A DNA stretch of 64,000 nt from positions 6,884,501-6,948,500 of the forward strand of contig NC_059504.1 of assembly GCF_914767665.1 (NCBI RefSeq), in the 5' to 3' direction. Under the pieces are notes generated by a model. That model made no database searches, was not told the origin of the DNA, and saw only the letters and a list, made by a program, of their open reading frames with translations. Every line of letters starts with the position of its first letter. Positions within the stretch are counted from its first letter, which is position 1. Both the position numbers and the translations under genes were made by a program. The DNA is from Harmonia axyridis (taxonomy: Eukaryota; Arthropoda; Insecta; Coleoptera; Coccinellidae). Of this stretch, positions 59,366-64,000 are shown one piece after another.

Positions 59366-62300
59366 ATGTATTCACCTAATTCGTACAACACCAATAATTT
59401 GCCGATAAGTTTCATGAGTGATCATGCTAGAAATCGTAGGAATTCGAACATAAGCACATATTTCGATGCGCCAGTGTCACCATTTTATACAAATCCTGGT
59501 AACGTCACTAAAGTAGCGCCGGCCCCAGGGTACCACCCTGGGGAACCCCACAGGGCTTTCGAAAACCAAGATACTGGATCTGGTGGGCTGGTTTACAGGG
59601 TCTTGAAGCCTGTTCTTTATCTCCAGAGATACATGGGAATATATCCTATAAGCATAAGCGAAAGTGGAAGATTTGAGGTCACTTCACAACTGCTGATGTA
59701 TTCGGCTCTGGTTTTTCTTGTAGAAGTTGCATTTATAGGTAAGTGCTAAATGGGGTAGTAAAACAAACAAACAAAATTTTTTTACTCAGACAAAACCGGA
59801 CAGGTTGTGAAGTTTGAGTTGTCAACCCTTTTTGCAATGCTGCTGATGTACTTATTCTTATTATGCGTGTTTATCTCATTCGTAATAAGAATTTATTTTG
59901 GTTGCTATTGATCTTATTTTCATCTCATATACTTAAGAACTCATTTCTATCAGGAAAATATTGAATTCATAAGAATTTGAAATTAATTAATTAATCTTCC
60001 AGTATACAATAAGACTTCAGGATGGAATCTTGAAAATTTTTTGGTCAGCCGTAAAAGAATTGTTTGATAGTCTGGCAACGACATTGCTAAAATGAATCCA
60101 TCATATAGGAAGGTACTTTTTGAAACTAAACTAACATACTGGTGGATGCGCCAATTACAACTTTCTTCAATTTACACTGTGTCCGAAAAGTATGGACCAA
60201 ATTCATTTTTAGCTAAACAGACCATTTTAAGAAATAATCCTGAAACACGTCGATTTTTTATTTTAACTTACCGTATTTTAAAATGATAATCTGATATACA
60301 GGGTGAATTACTTTCGAGTAATGACGTCACCGTAATTTTTTTGAATGGAACACCCTATTTAGTCTCAATTTTCCGATTAATCTAGCTGAGCTGATTCCAA
60401 AAATGTATCACATATTGATTCCAATTGCTACAGGGTAGACAAAAATACAATAAATATGTGTGTGCTCATAAAGTAACGCGTAACATTCTTTATTAGTTAA
60501 ATTAACAATATTATCAAAAATACTTATTGTCTAGCGGCAATAAACAAATAATGACATTTCACAAAAAACTAGACGACTATGTCTTTTTTAAATTGATAAG
60601 AAATAATTTCTTTCATATTCTGTCTGCTACAGGCGCGGATCCAGGCCCCACTTTTGGGGGGGGAACTTTTAGATACTCAAAATACTGAAAATGTGGACCC
60701 CAGACACTTTCGCCATTTTGGGACGTTATTTTTTTTGCCGTTCATAGATATGGATCTTCCCAAAATGTATTGAAGGTGAAATTTTTGCTGATATTGTAAT
60801 TATTTGAGCCTAAGTATGTCAAATTCTGGGAGGGACGGCAAAATTTAAGAGGTGCCTGGGTCATTTGGGGGGGGGAACGTTCTCCCAGTTCCCCCCCCGT
60901 GGATCCGCGCCTGGTCTGCTAGACCACAAGTACCAAACATGTCTGGAAACAGCTCATTTTTATTAATCTAAAAATGTAACAAACTACAGGGTGTTACATT
61001 CAAACCAATTGCCGCTAGACAATAAGTATTTTTGATAATATTGTTAGTTTAAATAATAAAGAATGTTACGCGTTACTTTATGAGCACACACATATCTATT
61101 GTATTTTTGTCCACCCTGTACCAATTGGAATCAACATGTGATACATTTTTGGAATCAGCTCAGCTAGAGTAATCGGAAAATTGAGACAAAATGGGGGTGT
61201 TCCATTAAAAAAAAATGACGGTGACGTAATTACTTGGAAGTAATTCACCCTGTATATTAGATTATTATTTTAAAATACGGTAAATTCAAATAAAAAATCG
61301 ATGTGTTTCAGGATAATTTCTTAAAATGGTCTGTTTAGCTAAAAATGAATTTGTTCCATACTTTACGGACACACTGTATATCCAGTAGTTTCATTTCTTC
61401 AATATATTTTCAAGAAGTGTTCTCAACAACTTTCGGTAGTTTCATGGTCTTCGAATAAAAAATTTGTGGTGATTTTTCGCTATTTCAAGAGATGGCGCCT
61501 CACGCTGCGCATATCTCGGCAGAACGACTTGGACATAAACTCAAACATTCACTACAAAGTTACCACGCTCCGTTTTGGATGTAAGGGTGTATATGGCAGG
61601 GACCACCCAGTTGCCATATTGATGTTTCCATCAGAGGTCTCGAGATGAAATATACTGTAATTCCCTGAAGGAAAAAAAGGCACATTATAAAAACTGTATG
61701 AGTACGTCTAGCCAAACATACATAAAATTGTAAGCATGAGCGTACCCAGCGAGGGGGGCACCAAAAAAATTATTCGTTTCAAATTTTGTTGATGCAATTA
61801 ATTGAAATTCATGAAATAACTATTTTAATGCTGGAAATTCATTCCATTTCGTTCATTTTGTCATTCCAGTTAGTGAAACAGTAGTTATTGGTTAAATTTA
61901 TATTAAGCCTACTTGACAGTTCCACAATACGATTCGACAAAGTCAGAAAGAACCACTCAACCAACAAATAATTCCTCTGATCTTCTGACCCTTAAGGAAA
62001 ACGGATGACTGTCAGATCTGAAGGAGGTGCTTGTTTTGAGTGCTTAAAATGCTGTCAAAAGAATTGAACATGATAATTATCTATCTATTTTTTCCTACAA
62101 TGATCGAGAGCAAAGGTAGAATTCTTTGTTCTTTGAATTCAAAGAGTACGTATGCCTACTTAGATTCAATAGGAATTTATCTGATCTCAACCAATGGTGA
62201 AGGAAATATAATTCAGCAAGGATCAGCATGAAATGAGATTTACAGCGAATCTGAATATGGAAAATATAAGCAATTTTTAAGGACTGGGGCACACTTGAAC

Positions 62301-63633
62301 TCACGAAATGGTGTTCTTTTTTTTAAATTCAAAAGAATCATAGATATTTACCTATATTACCATCAAGAGTAATAACAAAACTTCAAAACGATGAAGATAT
62401 AGAAAATAATATGAAATTACCTAAGTCAATGGATTATATTTGCAGTACTTTTTCTTTTATTTCATTGAGAATATTATGAATCTCAATGTCAAAAGACAAT
62501 TTTTCAAGATCATATTAACATATATTACGAGGCTCACGGTTTTGTGGAAGTTTGAACTCAAAATTTAGGAAAAAATTGAATTTCCATCCAAAAATCGTTA
62601 TATCTCCCGAATCATTCATCATAGACCCCTCAAATAAAAACGTTTTTTAAACATCAAGTTCCGATCTAGAACATACTAAGGTTTCAAGGGCCTAGCTTAC
62701 GTCCAGAAGAAGTTGCAGCTTCTGGAATTTCATCCATTTTTTCTTCGAAAATATCATATTTTTACCTATAATTTCTGAAATAATGCATTAATCGCCAAAC
62801 TGCAAGCATTTTCGTGATCTACATAGTCGAATCAATCAATAAAATGGTACAATAGTCCCATGAAGGAACTTTTTGTTTTTTTTCAATTTTCTAAGGGTTA
62901 CCATTACTTTTAGGATTCTTCGATTTTGTTATCTAGCCTATTGCCATATTGATTGGAATTCGTGAATTTCTAGAATCTGAATCTAAAATCTTCGATTTTG
63001 TTATCTAGCCTATTGCCATATTGATTGGAATTCGTTAATTTCTAGAATCTGAATGTTGAATAAATGTAGATATCTCCAGAATTTTGGTGAACATTAAAAT
63101 ATTCATTGCTGATGAACTACCACATAAATGTAATTGAAAATAGAAATAATATAATTATTGCAAATATAAAATGTTTCTATACCTATAGGTTTCAGAGGAT
63201 ATTTTTGATTTCTCGGGTTTTCACTTCTTGACTTACTAATTGTTTCTGAGGAAAAATGCTGAATCTACAGCAAAATAAGTGTTTTACATTCACTGTTTTC
63301 TTTTTTTCAGGCTACATCAAATGGGATAAAGTAGAAATAGTGAGATCATCAGAGACAGAAGCAAAATTTGAGGAAGCTGTAATCGATTATCTTTTCACGG
63401 TCTATTTGATCCCGATAGTGATGAATCCTATTACACTATATGAAGCAAAATATCATGCCAATATTATGAACGATTTCAAGAAGTTTGAGGAATTTTACAG
63501 AAAAGTAGTGAAAAAGAAGCTGAACCTATTCGTAGGAAATAAATCTTTACTATTGACTATTGCTCTGCCAGTAGTTTCTTGTGCAACGATGGTAGTCAAT
63601 CATATAACAATGGTGAATTTTCGTTTTGTACAG
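59366..63633 (+). CDS. gustatory receptor, CO2-receptor-like (partial, runs off the window)
   Basis: First two coding exons (59366-59738 and 63311-63633), in phase across a 3.57 kb intron and continuing past the window; 232 residues visible. Chemoreceptor family seven-transmembrane cation channel of sensory neurons. A cytosolic N-terminus rich in Asn, Pro and Ser precedes the family block (LVYRVLKPVLYLQRYMGIYP). Membrane segments are at about 108-127 (LLMYSALVFLVEVAFIG), 150-170 (DYLFTVYLIPIVMNPITLYE) and 203-225 (SLLLTIALPVVSCATMVVNH). The acidic-residue pattern and the ALPVVSC...NHITM block remind me of the Gr1/Gr2/Gr3 (fly Gr21a/Gr63a) CO2 clade; that is recall, not alignment. The start is the first ATG of the frame, preceded by TAACA. 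Confidence 0.78.
60168..61380. mobile_element. second foldback element, inside the receptor intron
   Basis: The left arm (about 60168-60545) is mirrored by the right arm (about 61005-61380). Matching landmarks are ACACTGTGTCCGAAAAGTAT with TACTTTACGGACACACTGT, AAAATACGGTAA, ATACAGGGTGAATTACTT, GTATCACATGTTGATTCC-type words, and TTATTGTCTAGCGGCAAT. The arms are about 375 bases and clearly diverged. The spacer of roughly 460 bases contains the inserted element at 60630-60913. No coding capacity. Confidence 0.8.
60630..60913. mobile_element. small hAT-like MITE with 8-bp TSD
   Basis: Begins CAGGCGCGGATCCAGG and ends with the complement GGATCCGCGCCTG. It is flanked on both sides by GTCTGCTA (60622-60629 and 60914-60921). 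284 bp. A run of G residues (from about 60655) and a run of C residues near the other end extend the inverted repeats. No coding capacity. It interrupts the spacer of the foldback element at 60168-61380. Confidence 0.87.
61381..63310. other. rest of the receptor's first intron
   Basis: AT-rich, no exon recognised. It includes the 72-bp tandem duplication at 62917-63053. Confidence 0.4.
62917..63053. repeat. two tandem copies of a 72-bp unit
   Basis: TCTTCGATTTTGTTATCTAG starts at about 62917 and again 72 bases later. The two copies are nearly identical through TAGAATCTGAAT, so the duplication is recent. Confidence 0.85.
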
Positions 63634-63667
63634 GTAGGTTTTTCGTAAATTTTCTGTTACAGTTATA

Positions 63668-64000
63668 ACGGGTGTTTTTTTCGAGGTATATAACTTTAAG
63701 TTGGAATTACTGTTCAAGATGGCGACCGATTTAACAGCTGTCAAGTGATTTATTCTCAGTTTGGTTTGGCAATTCATCATGAATAGACTCATGCCTGAAC
63801 AACGCTTGCAAATAGTGCAATTTTATTTCGAAAATAATGGTTCTGTGCGGAATACGTATCGCGCACTACGTCCATTTTATTTTGTTTAGCGATGAAGGGC
63901 ACTTCTGGTTGAATTGCTACGTCAACAAATAAAACTGCCGCATCTGGAGTGAAGCTAATCCTCAAGTGTATGTCGAAACACCGTTACATCCAGAAAAACT
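63668..64000 (+). mobile_element. Tc1/mariner-superfamily element with internal deletion (cut by window end)
   Basis: Starts with a terminal-repeat-like CGGGTGTTTTTTTCGAGG, the complement of the end of the element fragment near 16423. The transposase start MNRLMPEQRLQIVQFYFENN is at 63780. RALRPF then runs almost directly into a first catalytic block (ILFSDEGHFWLN) in another frame, so the rest of the DNA-binding domain is deleted. NCRIWSEANPQVYVETPLHP follows. It is the 5' counterpart of the 15859-16320 fragment family. Broken and non-autonomous. It lies in the receptor gene's second intron or just beyond. Confidence 0.85.

Overview
The window is AT-rich nuclear DNA from an insect. It has intron-containing genes with GT/AG splice sites, arthropod-type orthologues, and many DNA transposon relics (mariner, Tc1-like, hAT-like, foldback, MITE). 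A gustatory-receptor gene resembling the CO2-receptor clade suggests Coleoptera, Lepidoptera or Diptera. A beetle is my best guess, but this is inference; no single feature proves the order.

Layout. 1-14.8 kb has no confidently assigned host gene. It holds two mariner copies, a 2 kb palindromic foldback element split by a hAT-like insertion, a truncated Tc1-like copy and degenerate satellite-like sequence. 14.8-26.5 kb (minus) is the AF10/AF17 orthologue Alhambra in 14 coding exons, which join in frame to about 1008 residues; four of its introns or flanks carry transposons. 28.3-34.9 kb (plus) is Ddi1 (ubiquitin-like, retropepsin-like, UBA), head-to-head with Alhambra. One Ddi1 intron contains an intronless gene for a small secreted protein with a single thrombospondin type-1 repeat. 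35.8-36.5 kb (minus) is BAP31. 38.2-40.2 kb (plus) is neutral sphingomyelinase. 40.6 kb holds a tRNA-like segment between perfect 30-bp inverted repeats. 42.2-43.7 kb (plus) is HP1 with an unusually long hinge. 46.0-56.4 kb (minus) is MEP-1 in 13 coding exons, joining in frame to about 1772 residues with a very acidic repeat-bearing tail. A nearly full-length but broken Tc1-like element and a MITE sit in its introns. From 59.4 kb to beyond the window end (plus) are the first two coding exons of a gustatory receptor. Its 3.6 kb intron holds a second foldback element, also split by a small element with 8-bp target duplications.

Functional theme. Three of the genes encode chromatin proteins (Alhambra as DOT1L cofactor, HP1 as H3K9me reader, MEP-1 as Mi-2 partner). 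The others serve protein quality control (Ddi1), ER membrane protein trafficking (BAP31), sphingolipid signalling and chemosensation. Nothing suggests an operon or coordinated pathway. Exon borders were read by eye from splice consensus and frame; each full model has a length divisible by three. No obviously new multi-gene system was found. The most unusual items are the nested secreted TSR gene, the tRNA-like hairpin element, the chimeric MITE carrying half a transposase, and the two foldback elements each split by an 8-bp-TSD insertion.
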